DNA of 15,495 nt from assembly GCA_008671285.1 (NCBI GenBank), contig RPYR01000207.1:1-15495 (forward strand), in the 5' to 3' direction. Made by a program: the position numbers and the translations under genes. The stretch is from Collinsella aerofaciens (GTDB lineage Bacteria > Actinomycetota > Coriobacteriia > Coriobacteriales > Coriobacteriaceae). The notes beneath the pieces are model-generated. The model searched no databases, was not told where the DNA came from, and saw only the letters and a list, made by a program, of their open reading frames with translations. Within the stretch, counting starts at the first letter, position 1. Every line of letters begins with the position of its first letter. Positions 6,734-13,427 of the stretch are shown here, piece by piece.

Positions 6734-8218
6734 CTACAAGCAGACGCCGTCCTTCCAGATACTGATCTCGTGACAGCCACGGCGCTCAGCACTCGTGAGC
6801 TTACCGCTCGCCGTCTCCAGCACCAGCTGGTACAGATCGTGGGCAGCCTCGTCGAGCGTGCGCTCACCCGTGGCAATCACGCCAGCGTTAAAGTCCATCC
6901 AGTTGGCCTTGTGGTCGCACAAACGCTGATTGGTGAACACCTTGAGGGTAGGCGCCGGCGCGCCAAACGGTGTGCCGCGGCCGGTCGAGAACAGAATCAC
7001 GTGGCAGCCGGCAGCCGTCAACGCCGTGGTGGATACCATGTCGTTGCCCGGACCGCACAGCATGTTCAGGCCGTGTTTATTTGCCTGGCCGGCATACGGC
7101 AGCACGTCGACGATGGGGGCAGATCCGCCCTTTTGCACGCAGCCGCAGCTCTTGTCCTCGAGCGTGGTAATACCGCCGTCCTTGTTGCCGGGACTCGGGT
7201 TCTCATAAACGACCTCGCCGTGGCTAATAAAGTAGTCCTTAAATCCATTGAGCATGTCGGAGGCAGCGTTAAAGACCTGCTCGTTCTCGCAACGGTCGAG
7301 CAGGATGCTCTCCGCGCCAAACATCTCGGGCACCTCGGTAAGCACCGACGTGCCGCCACGGGCGACGACCATATCGCTCACGCGACCGATCGTGGGGTTG
7401 GCGGTAATGCCCGAAAGACCGTCGGAGCCGCCACACTTAAGACCAATGACCAGCTCGGAGGCCGGAATGGGCTCGCGCTTGGACTGCTTTGCCAGGTCTG
7501 CCAGCTCGGCCAGAATCTTGTGGCCCTCGATTTGCTCGTCGGCTACATCCTGGCAGGTGAGAAAACGAACGCGCTCGTGATCGAAGTCACCGAGCTCGTC
7601 GAGCACCTGCTGATGCGTGCAGTTCTCGCAACCGAGCGACAGGAACAGCACGCCCGCGGCATTTGCGTGACGCGACAGTGCCACCAGCAGACGACGGGTC
7701 TGGGCATGGTCGGCGCCGGTCTGCGAGCAACCGAACGGATGCGGGAAGTAGTAGACGCCCTCCAGCGAGCCATCGACCAGATCCTGGGCCTGCTCGCACA
7801 TGGCACGGGCGACTTCGTTGACACAGCCGACCGTGGGGATGATCCACAGCTCGTTGCGCGTCGCGGCACGACCGTCGGCGCGGCGGAACCCCATAAAGGT
7901 CTCGGGCTCAACCGGCTCAACGACCGGATGTGTGGGGTTGTAGGTATACTCGACCTCGCCCGAAAGGTTGGTCTTCACATTGTGCGTGTGGAGCCACTGA
8001 CCGGGCTGGACATCGCCCGTCACATGACCGATAGGAAGGCCGTACTTAATGACGTCCTCGCCGGCGGCAATCGAGCGCACAGCCATCTTGTGGCCTTGCG
8101 GAATATCCTCTGCGGCCACGACCTCGCCCACCCCGGGAACCGCGACGGCAGTGCCCTTGGCAAGCGGCGACAGCGCAACGATCACGTTATCGGCCGGATT
8201 GATCTGGATAGTATTCAT
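6734..8218 (-). CDS. uxaA: Altronate dehydratase
   Basis: The enzyme dehydrates D-altronate to 2-keto-3-deoxy-D-gluconate, the third step of galacturonate catabolism, in the cytoplasm. The 494-residue length and layout fit full-length UxaA: an N-terminal SAF domain (about 1-90, including PQGHKMAVRSI and YGLPIGHVTGD) and a large C-terminal dehydratase domain. Family segments include PFGCSQTGADH (161-171), SLGCENCTHQQ (194-204), LKCGGSDGLSGITANP (260-275), the cysteine motif KSCGCVQKGG (356-365) and STGRGTPFGAPAPTLK (411-426). The conserved cysteines fit the iron requirement known for this enzyme. The start at 8218 has a weak AGGA site about 9 bases upstream. It is the last gene of the uxaC-uxaB-uxaA run and is followed by an intrinsic terminator. 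Mannonate- or galactarate-specific homologues exist, but the neighbours favour altronate. Confidence 0.93.
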   Translation of the reverse strand: MNTIQINPADNVIVALSPLAKGTAVAVPGVGEVVAAEDIPQGHKMAVRSIAAGEDVIKYGLPIGHVTGDVQPGQWLHTHNVKTNLSGEVEYTYNPTHPVVEPVEPETFMGFRRADGRAATRNELWIIPTVGCVNEVARAMCEQAQDLVDGSLEGVYYFPHPFGCSQTGADHAQTRRLLVALSRHANAAGVLFLSLGCENCTHQQVLDELGDFDHERVRFLTCQDVADEQIEGHKILAELADLAKQSKREPIPASELVIGLKCGGSDGLSGITANPTIGRVSDMVVARGGTSVLTEVPEMFGAESILLDRCENEQVFNAASDMLNGFKDYFISHGEVVYENPSPGNKDGGITTLEDKSCGCVQKGGSAPIVDVLPYAGQANKHGLNMLCGPGNDMVSTTALTAAGCHVILFSTGRGTPFGAPAPTLKVFTNQRLCDHKANWMDFNAGVIATGERTLDEAAHDLYQLVLETASGKLTSAERRGCHEISIWKDGVCL

Positions 8219-8256
8219 TACAAATGGTCCTAACCCTACAGGTTGAGCAGAAGTCG

Positions 8257-8288
8257 AGACGCGGGCACGCCGTCCCGCGCCCGCGTCT
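8257..8288 (-). other. Intergenic stem-loop between uxaB and uxaA
   Basis: A perfect 10-bp repeat (AGACGCGGGC at 8257-8266, GCCCGCGTCT at 8279-8288) with a 12-nt GC-rich loop lies in the 81-bp gap after uxaB. No U-tract follows, so it is probably a processing or stabilising hairpin and not a full terminator. Confidence 0.6.
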
Positions 8289-8299
8289 GCGCCGGAAAT

Positions 8300-9814
8300 T
8301 TACGCCTGAGCGTTGGCGAAGGCCTGCTTGGCGCCCTCGGCACGCACGACAGCGAGCGCGCTGACGACAAACTCCTCAAGACCTGCGATCTGCGTAAGGT
8401 CCTCGCCCCACATCTGCTCGTTGGTGAGCACGTCGTGCACCAGCTGGGCATCGTCGGCGCCGGCATGGGCGGCGTAGAAGTCGAGCACGAAGGCGTCGTC
8501 CTGAGCGGTGTACTCGGTGCCGTCGGAGCGACGCAGGTGCAGGCCGTCGCCCTCGCGGGACACGAGCTCCTGCGTGTAGAAGGAGATGAGCGTAGCGAGG
8601 CTCGTCGCCAGGCACTTGGGCAGGTTGCCGGTCTCGGCAACGTAGTCCTTGAGCGTGGGCAGGTCACGAGCGCGCCACTTAGCCGTGGAGTTGAGGCAGA
8701 TGGAGAGCAGCGCATGATCAATAAACGGGTTGTCGAAGCGGTTTTCGACGGCGGCGGCAAAGGCCTTGCAGTCCTCGACATCCAAGTCGGCGGCAAGCGT
8801 CGGAATGACCTCGTCGTAGAGCATGGTGTTCATGAAGCCGCGAATGGTCTCGTCATGCATGCAGTCGCGCACGATATCAAAGCCGGCAACCCAGGAACCC
8901 GGAACGAAGGCGGTATGGGCACCGTTGAGGATGCGGACCTTGCGCTTTTTGTACGGGGTGACGTCGGGAGTCACAAAGACACCCGGAAGACCAGCCTTCA
9001 CAAAGGGAAGCTTCTCGGCAAGCGACTCGTCGCCCTGGATGCCCCACATCTGGAAGGGCTCGCGCACGGCCAGGAAGGGATCCTCGTAGCCCAGACGCTC
9101 GGCAACCGCCGCGGCCTCCTTAGGATCGCGGATGCGGCCGGGGACGATGGTGTCGACGAGCGTGGTGCAGACGGTGCAGTCGTTAGCCATCCACTGCGCA
9201 AACTCGTCCTCCCAGCCCCAGTCGCTCACATACTGGTTCATGATGCGCAGCAACTCCTCGCCGTTGTGATCGATGAGCTCGCAGGCGAGGACGATGACGC
9301 CCGGCTTACCGGCAGCCCAGCGGGTGTGGAGCACCTGGGCAAGCTTGGCGGGGAAGCTCGCGGGTGGCATGTCGTCGGCCTTGCAGGACGGGTCATAGGC
9401 GATACCGGCCTCGGTGGTGTTGGAGACGATGATCTCTAGGTCGTCGGAGACGGCGACCTCCATCATGGCGCGGTAGTCGTCCTCACGATACGGGTTAAGG
9501 CAGCGGCTGCAGGCGCTGATCACGCGGGACTCGTCAACCGTGTTGCCGTTCTCCTTGCCGCGCACCAGCACGGTGTACAGGTCGTCCTGGGCATTGATAC
9601 CGTCGGCAAAGCCAAAGGCACCGTTGATGGGCTGCACCATGACGACCTTGCCGTTCCAGCCGGTGGCCTCGTTGCCCATGTCAAAGAAACGGTCGACGAA
9701 GGCGCGCAGGAAATTGCCCTCGCCAAACTGCAGAACCTTCTCGGGAGCATCCTTGGGCAGCAAATAGCCCTTGTAGCCGATCTTCTCGAGCGCATCGTAG
9801 CTGATGTTCTCCAT
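8300..9814 (-). CDS. uxaB: Tagaturonate reductase (altronate oxidoreductase)
   Basis: This NAD-dependent enzyme of the mannitol dehydrogenase family reduces D-tagaturonate to D-altronate, the second step of the pathway. The 504-residue protein shows the Rossmann-type nucleotide-binding start LQFGEGNFLRAFVDRF (28-43), the SNTTEAGI segment (131-138), ACELIDHNGEELL (177-189) and the catalytic-domain motif KVRILNGAHT (292-301), which holds the conserved Lys/Asn/His set of the family. The start at 9814 follows a strong AAGGAGAG ribosome-binding site. It sits between uxaC and uxaA in pathway order. Stem-loops lie in the gaps on both sides. A fructuronate reductase (UxuB) would have a similar fold; the uxaA neighbour and NAD-type tagaturonate reductase features make UxaB the better call. 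Confidence 0.93.
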   Translation of the reverse strand: MENISYDALEKIGYKGYLLPKDAPEKVLQFGEGNFLRAFVDRFFDMGNEATGWNGKVVMVQPINGAFGFADGINAQDDLYTVLVRGKENGNTVDESRVISACSRCLNPYREDDYRAMMEVAVSDDLEIIVSNTTEAGIAYDPSCKADDMPPASFPAKLAQVLHTRWAAGKPGVIVLACELIDHNGEELLRIMNQYVSDWGWEDEFAQWMANDCTVCTTLVDTIVPGRIRDPKEAAAVAERLGYEDPFLAVREPFQMWGIQGDESLAEKLPFVKAGLPGVFVTPDVTPYKKRKVRILNGAHTAFVPGSWVAGFDIVRDCMHDETIRGFMNTMLYDEVIPTLAADLDVEDCKAFAAAVENRFDNPFIDHALLSICLNSTAKWRARDLPTLKDYVAETGNLPKCLATSLATLISFYTQELVSREGDGLHLRRSDGTEYTAQDDAFVLDFYAAHAGADDAQLVHDVLTNEQMWGEDLTQIAGLEEFVVSALAVVRAEGAKQAFANAQA

Positions 9815-9850
9815 CTGTGTCTCTCCTTAGATAGCTGTTAGCGTGCAAGC

Positions 9851-9886
9851 AAAACGGGGGCGCCGCGTGTGGCAACGGCGCTCCCG
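9851..9886 (-). terminator. Terminator-like hairpin between uxaC and uxaB
   Basis: An 11-bp GC-rich stem with one mismatch (9855-9865 with 9876-9886) and a 10-nt loop is followed by TTTTGCTTG on the minus strand, 25 bases after the uxaC stop. As uxaB has no other evident promoter, this is likely a partial terminator or attenuator within the operon. Confidence 0.6.
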
Positions 9887-9910
9887 AGTTCGATGTGATT
9901 CGATGCAGGC

Positions 9911-11338
9911 TTATGCCTCGACGGTGTCCAACTCAAAGCCAAAGTAGCGGACCGCGTTGTTGTAGCTGATGTCGCGCACGATACTGCCCAGCAGCTCCAT
10001 GTCGGCCGGGTACTTGCCCTGCTCGACCCACTCGCCGATCACGCTGCACAGCACGCGACGGAAGTACTCGTGGCGCGGATAGGACAGGAAAGAGCGGGAG
10101 TCGGTAAGCATGCCCACAAAGTTGCCCAGCACGCCCTCGTTAGCCAGAGCCGTGAGTTGCTCGCGCATGCCGACCTCGTTGTCGTTGAACCACCAGGCGG
10201 AGCCGTTCTGGATCTTACCGGCGGTCGGAGCCTCCTGGAAGCAGCCCATGACGGTATCGATCATGGTGTTATCGATGGGGTTCAGGCTGTACAGGATGGT
10301 CTTGGGCAGGCCGCAGGTCTCCTGGATGGAGTTGAGGAAATCGGCGAGCTGGTCGGACGGCGTGTAGTTGGAGATGCAGTCGTAGCCGGTGTCGGGACCG
10401 AGCTTGGCGAACATGGCGCGGTTGTTGTCGCGCTTGCAGCCAAAGTGCAGCTGCATGGCCCAGCCCAGACGGACATACTCGCCGGCAACGAACTGCATAA
10501 AGGCAGTCTTGTACTTGAGGACCTCTTCCTCGGTAAGCGGCTCGGCAGCCAGGCCCTTGGCAAAGATAGCCTCGATCTCGTCGGCGGTAGCCGGGACGTA
10601 CATAACGTAGTCGAGTGCGTGGTCGGAGGCGCGGCAGCCCAGCTCGTGAGCAACGTCGTAGCGCTTGGAAATGGCAGCCTTCATGCCCTCAAAGTCGCTG
10701 ACCTCAACGCCGGCAACCTCGGAAAGGTGCTTGCAGTAGTCGGCAAACTCCTGGCCGCGCTCGATGCGCAGGGCGGCGTCGGGGCGCATGGCGGGAACGA
10801 CCTGAACGTCAAAGCTGTCGTCGGCGGCAATCTTCTTGTGCCACTCAAAGCTGTCGGCGGGGTCGTCGGTAGTGCAGATCATGCGGACGTTGGACTGCTT
10901 GATCAGGTTACGGCAGGTAAAGCTAGCCTCAGCGAGCTTGGCGTTGGCAAGGTCCCAGACCTCCTGGGCAGTCTTGCCGTTGAGGACGCCCTCGTAGCCA
11001 AAGTAGCGCTTAAGCTCCAGGTGGCTCCACTCAAAGACGGGGTTGCCAACGCAGCGACCCAGGGTCTCGGCCCACTTTTGGAACTTCTCGCGAGCAGGGG
11101 CGTCGCCAGTGATAAAACGCTCGTCGACGCCGTTGGCACGCATCAGGCGCCACTTGTAGTGGTCGCCGCCCAGCCAAACCTCGGTGATGTTCTCGAAACG
11201 CTTGTCCTCCCAAATCTCCTTAGGAGAAATGTGGCAGTGATAGTCGACGATGGGCATGCCCTCGGCAAAGTTGTGGAACAGCTCCTCGCCGGTCTTGGTG
11301 CTCAGCAGGAAATCCTGATCGTCCATAAAGTTTTTCAT
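9911..11338 (-). CDS. uxaC: Uronate (glucuronate/galacturonate) isomerase
   Basis: UxaC interconverts D-galacturonate and D-tagaturonate (and glucuronate and fructuronate), the entry step of the pathway. It is an amidohydrolase-superfamily enzyme. The metal-binding motif VDYHCHISP (31-39, His34 and His36) and the strand CTTDDPAD (155-162) are clear, and the 475-residue length matches the usual 465-475. The start at 11338 (MKNFMDDQDFLL) is chosen because an AAAGGGG ribosome-binding site precedes it and the N-terminus then matches the family; an ATG at 11482 would add 48 residues read through the promoter and operators. It is the first gene of the uxaCBA run, driven by a promoter with two LacI-type operators. 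With polygalacturonase nearby, galacturonate is the likely physiological substrate. Confidence 0.95.
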   Translation of the reverse strand: MKNFMDDQDFLLSTKTGEELFHNFAEGMPIVDYHCHISPKEIWEDKRFENITEVWLGGDHYKWRLMRANGVDERFITGDAPAREKFQKWAETLGRCVGNPVFEWSHLELKRYFGYEGVLNGKTAQEVWDLANAKLAEASFTCRNLIKQSNVRMICTTDDPADSFEWHKKIAADDSFDVQVVPAMRPDAALRIERGQEFADYCKHLSEVAGVEVSDFEGMKAAISKRYDVAHELGCRASDHALDYVMYVPATADEIEAIFAKGLAAEPLTEEEVLKYKTAFMQFVAGEYVRLGWAMQLHFGCKRDNNRAMFAKLGPDTGYDCISNYTPSDQLADFLNSIQETCGLPKTILYSLNPIDNTMIDTVMGCFQEAPTAGKIQNGSAWWFNDNEVGMREQLTALANEGVLGNFVGMLTDSRSFLSYPRHEYFRRVLCSVIGEWVEQGKYPADMELLGSIVRDISYNNAVRYFGFELDTVEA

Positions 11339-11392
11339 CAAACAGCCCCTTTGCTGGCAAGGCGGGCGCACGGCGCGCTCGTTATCCTTTAG

Positions 11393-11404
11393 GTGAACGT
11401 TCAC
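11393..11404. promoter_or_regulatory. LacI-type operator, promoter-proximal, uxaC promoter
   Basis: A perfect GTGAACGTTCAC palindrome lies immediately past the predicted -10, 55 bases before the uxaC start codon. Repressor bound here would block the start of transcription. Confidence 0.8.
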
Positions 11405-11405
11405 T

Positions 11406-11435
11406 ATACTAATCCATTGCACCTCAAAAGGTGAA
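11406..11435 (-). promoter_or_regulatory. Predicted promoter of uxaCBA
   Basis: On the minus strand, -35 TTCACC (11430-11435) and -10 TAGTAT (11406-11411) have an 18-base spacer; an overlapping TATAGT (11403-11408) is an alternative -10 with a long spacer. As in the symporter promoter, the -35 is built from the end of the distal operator. The hexamers are imperfect, but the shared geometry of the two promoters supports the call. Confidence 0.55.
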
Positions 11436-11444
11436 CGTTCACCT
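11429..11444. promoter_or_regulatory. LacI-type operator, distal, uxaC promoter
   Basis: AGGTGAACGTTCACCT is a perfect 16-bp palindrome with a central CpG, the best copy of the site in the window. Its centre is 38 bp from the proximal operator. Confidence 0.85.
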
Positions 11445-11457
11445 AACCACCACGGGG

Positions 11458-11485
11458 TGAACGGTAGATTTTGCCCGTTCAACGG
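11458..11485. promoter_or_regulatory. Upstream shared motif, uxaC promoter copy
   Basis: This copy includes TGAACGG (11458-11464) and CCGTTCA (11475-11481) as a perfect 7-bp inverted repeat around TAGATTTTGC. It matches 23 of 28 positions of the segment at 6524-6551, at the same distance from the distal operator. Confidence 0.6.
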
Positions 11486-11574
11486 TTGCTGGGGATGTGA
11501 CTTGCATGTATTGCGGACTGGTTGGCGTCCCCGAACACCGAACTTGAGCGCTTTTGCTCAGGTGGGTCATGTCC

Positions 11575-11773
11575 CGACGTACATTTTTGGGAGTATTCAG
11601 CATTGGAGCGCGCCGTGCGCCATCCTCAGCGTCCTATTTGGAACGCAGATAGCGCCCGATCGGCATAAAAAGTGCCCCCGATGGCAAATTACGCCATCGG
11701 GGGCACTTAAAACAGTCGTTCTGCACCTCATTCAGGGCATGCCAATGCTGAATACTCCCAAAAATGCACGTCG
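11575..11773. repeat. 199-bp element bounded by 32-bp inverted repeats
   Basis: The arms 11575-11606 and 11742-11773 are inverted copies matching at 31 of 32 positions; the shared core is GGGAGTATTCAGCATTGG and its complement. They enclose 135 bp that are not otherwise symmetrical but include the perfect lacI terminator hairpin. No reading frame within it is convincing, and I see no clear target-site duplication. It makes up much of the gene-free gap 11339-11798. It may be a MITE-like element, an invertible segment, or a composite terminator structure. Confidence 0.75.
11665..11708 (-). terminator. Intrinsic terminator of the lacI-family gene
   Basis: A perfect 16-bp stem (11670-11685 with 11693-11708) and a 7-nt loop are followed on the minus strand by TTTTTATG. 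It lies about 90 bases beyond the regulator's stop, inside the inverted-repeat element, and should insulate the regulator from uxaC. Confidence 0.88.
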
Positions 11774-11798
11774 CAAGAGGGGGTACCTGCTCAATCGG

Positions 11799-12878
11799 CT
11801 AAATACCCGCAAGTTCGCAGTAGCGGTCGACATTGCTGGCAAATACCATCTCGACAGCACCCTTCTGGACGGGCACCGTCGGGGTCCTTCCCCACAGCAG
11901 ATAATCGCCCAGCGTCTTAGCGCCGCGATACGCCAGGCTCGTCGGGTCCTTATAGACAATATTGGTAAAGATACCGCGGCGCAAGGCCAGAGCACTTTCG
12001 GGAAACAGGTCGTTGCCGATCACCATGACCTGACCGGCCTTGCCGGTCGAGACGAGCGCGTCGGCAACCACTTCGGAACCAACGGCAAAAACGCTACAGA
12101 TAAGGTCGGGGGCGTCCGGCGCACTCAAGCGCTTTTCGAGCTCATGCTCGAGTTGTTTGACTTGCGCATGGGCACCTGCAAGATCCTCAACCTGCCATGG
12201 AATATCACGTTCGCGCAGGTAATTGTGGAAGGCGCGGGCGGTTAGATAGTGCGAATCGGTATATGGGTCGCCTGTCAAAAGGAGCACGCGGGCGTCGGCC
12301 CCAGAAGCATGGACCAGGTTTGCCGCCTGCTCGGCCATAAGGCTGCCTGCCGTCGAATAATCGGCCAAGCTCGCACCCAAACGATTCAAATGCGGACGGT
12401 CGCCGTCGACAAGCTCAATCGTCACGCCCGCCTCGGCGATCTGCCCCAAAAGCTCAGTCGCACGATCGTCGCCCGGCGCATAGGCGAGCAAGCCATCAAT
12501 CTTCTCGCCCACCTGCAGACGCTCGTCGATTTGCTCGAGTGCATCAGCGTAGCCGCCCACGCCAAATTCAACGCGCTCAACCGTAATGCCCCGGTCGATG
12601 ACCTCCTGTTCAAAGCGATTGCAGCCTTCCCACAGGTAACGGAAAAAGTACGCTCCCTCGCGCGATGCGCGGGGCAGGCAAAACACCAGATTGATATCCT
12701 TGCGGCGCAGGCTTGAGGCACTTGTGTTGCGGTGATAGCCCATGGCCTCGGCCTTAGCGTTCACCTTGGCGCGCACGGATTCGCTCACGCCGGCCTTTCC
12801 CGTCAGAGCCTTGTGCACGGTATTGATGGAAACGCCAAGCTCGGCGGCTATGTCCTTCATGGTTACGCGAGCGCTCAT
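11799..12878 (-). CDS. LacI-family transcriptional regulator, probable galacturonate-locus repressor
   Basis: The 359-residue protein has a LacI helix-turn-helix at residues 7-26 (MKDIAAELGVSINTVHKAL), a hinge-helix region at about 50-60 (RNTSASSLRRK, with the Leu that normally inserts at the operator centre), and a periplasmic-binding-protein-like effector domain from about 61 to the end. Recognition-helix positions Ile-Asn and His-Lys differ from LacI itself (Tyr-Gln, Ser-Arg). The start at 12878 follows a GGAG site; starting at Met7 would clip the DNA-binding domain. It is the only regulator in the window, and GTGAACGTTCAC palindromes with central CpG, as expected for this family, precede both uxaC and the symporter. 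It is therefore the likely repressor, with galacturonate or a pathway intermediate as inducer (inference). No such operator is visible before its own gene, so autoregulation through that site is not suggested. Confidence 0.92.
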   Translation of the reverse strand: MSARVTMKDIAAELGVSINTVHKALTGKAGVSESVRAKVNAKAEAMGYHRNTSASSLRRKDINLVFCLPRASREGAYFFRYLWEGCNRFEQEVIDRGITVERVEFGVGGYADALEQIDERLQVGEKIDGLLAYAPGDDRATELLGQIAEAGVTIELVDGDRPHLNRLGASLADYSTAGSLMAEQAANLVHASGADARVLLLTGDPYTDSHYLTARAFHNYLRERDIPWQVEDLAGAHAQVKQLEHELEKRLSAPDAPDLICSVFAVGSEVVADALVSTGKAGQVMVIGNDLFPESALALRRGIFTNIVYKDPTSLAYRGAKTLGDYLLWGRTPTVPVQKGAVEMVFASNVDRYCELAGI

Positions 12879-12971
12879 GCGGTTACTCCGTTATAGATAA
12901 GTTGCCAATTAATAGTCCAGTTAACGATACCCCAAAAATACTCTTCGACTCGCCGTACTCTCCCTCAAATG

Positions 12972-13009
12972 CACAAAGCGCCCCGCGAACGGATGCCCGC
13001 GGAGCGCTT
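12972..13009 (-). terminator. Probable terminator of the small FeoB-associated gene
   Basis: A 12-bp stem (12976-12987 with 12998-13009) with one position pairing as U-G only in the minus-strand RNA lies just past the stop at 13023. The U-run after it is short (TTTG), so efficiency is uncertain. Confidence 0.6.
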
Positions 13010-13022
13010 GGATGTCCGGACC

Positions 13023-13223
13023 TTATTTGATACCGCGACCCAAGTCTTCGGCGATTTTGTCTACGCCCTTAAGTGCAGCGCACGTCTTTTTGTTGGAGCA
13101 ATGCCCCGTGCAAACGCCACCCTGAGCGCAGTCGGCGCAGGTGCCCTTGCGGTAGATGCGCACGCACACGGCGACAAACGCAACGCCGATAACAGCCAGT
13201 ACAACAATATCGATAGGTGCCAT
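13023..13223 (-). CDS. FeoB-associated Cys-rich membrane protein
   Basis: This 66-residue protein has one N-terminal membrane helix (about residues 4-22) followed by a cysteine-rich tail: C29, C32, C38, C42 and C48 in a C-x2-C-x5-C-x3-C-x5-C pattern, plus C20 in the helix. That layout matches the small FeoB-associated Cys-rich proteins found next to feoB in many anaerobes, thought to assist ferrous iron transport; the biochemical role is not established. The ATG at 13223 has a strong GAGGAGG ribosome-binding site. It lies about 200 bp after feoB but behind the feoB terminator and a repeat, so it may have its own promoter. No convincing -35/-10 pair is visible. Confidence 0.85.
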   Translation of the reverse strand: MAPIDIVVLAVIGVAFVAVCVRIYRKGTCADCAQGGVCTGHCSNKKTCAALKGVDKIAEDLGRGIK

Positions 13224-13278
13224 AGCAAGCCTCCTCTAGTTAACCAGCACTTACTTTACCCCATTCTCCACCTACCAA

Positions 13279-13360
13279 ATAGGGACAGGTTTATTTTGGT
13301 CGGTTTTATCTGCGGAAACGCCACATCTTACTTCTGGAGCAAAGCAATCTGTCCCCCATT
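13279..13360. repeat. Degenerate palindromic REP-like element
   Basis: The inverted ends GGGACAG (13282-13288) and CTGTCCC (13349-13355) enclose about 60 bases with weak further symmetry and a central GCG-GAAA-CGC hairpin (13312-13321). GGGACAG followed by a TTTATTTTG-type run is familiar to me from REP-like intergenic palindromes. No transposase is nearby. It fills most of the space between the feoB terminator and the small gene's ribosome-binding site. Confidence 0.45.
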
Positions 13361-13365
13361 GCGTC

Positions 13366-13398
13366 AAAAAGCCCGAGTGTCACTGAGACACCCGGGCT
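13366..13398 (-). terminator. Intrinsic terminator of feoB
   Basis: An approximately 12-bp stem with one internal mismatch region (AGCCCG and GTGTC pairing with GACAC and CGGGCT) and a 5-nt loop is followed by TTTTTGACG on the minus strand, 30 bases after the feoB stop. Confidence 0.85.
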
Positions 13399-13427
13399 CG
13401 TGGAAAGGGGTTGATCCTTATTCGGAC

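Noticed and set aside
6932..6941. GGTGAACACC inside uxaA as another operator
   Set aside because: It lacks the central CG of the other sites and lies in conserved coding sequence near the gene's 3' end.
11339..11482. A 48-residue N-terminal extension of UxaC from an upstream ATG
   Set aside because: It would be encoded by the operators and promoter, lacks a ribosome-binding site and does not fit the conserved UxaC length.
11544..11561. Small hairpin TGAGC-GCTTTT-GCTCA in the lacI-uxaC gap
   Set aside because: A 5-bp stem with no U-tract is too weak to call a terminator or regulatory RNA.
11457..12245. A 262-codon plus-strand frame starting in the uxaC promoter region
   Set aside because: It crosses the inverted-repeat element, the terminator and the lacI coding strand in antisense, and its product resembles nothing known.
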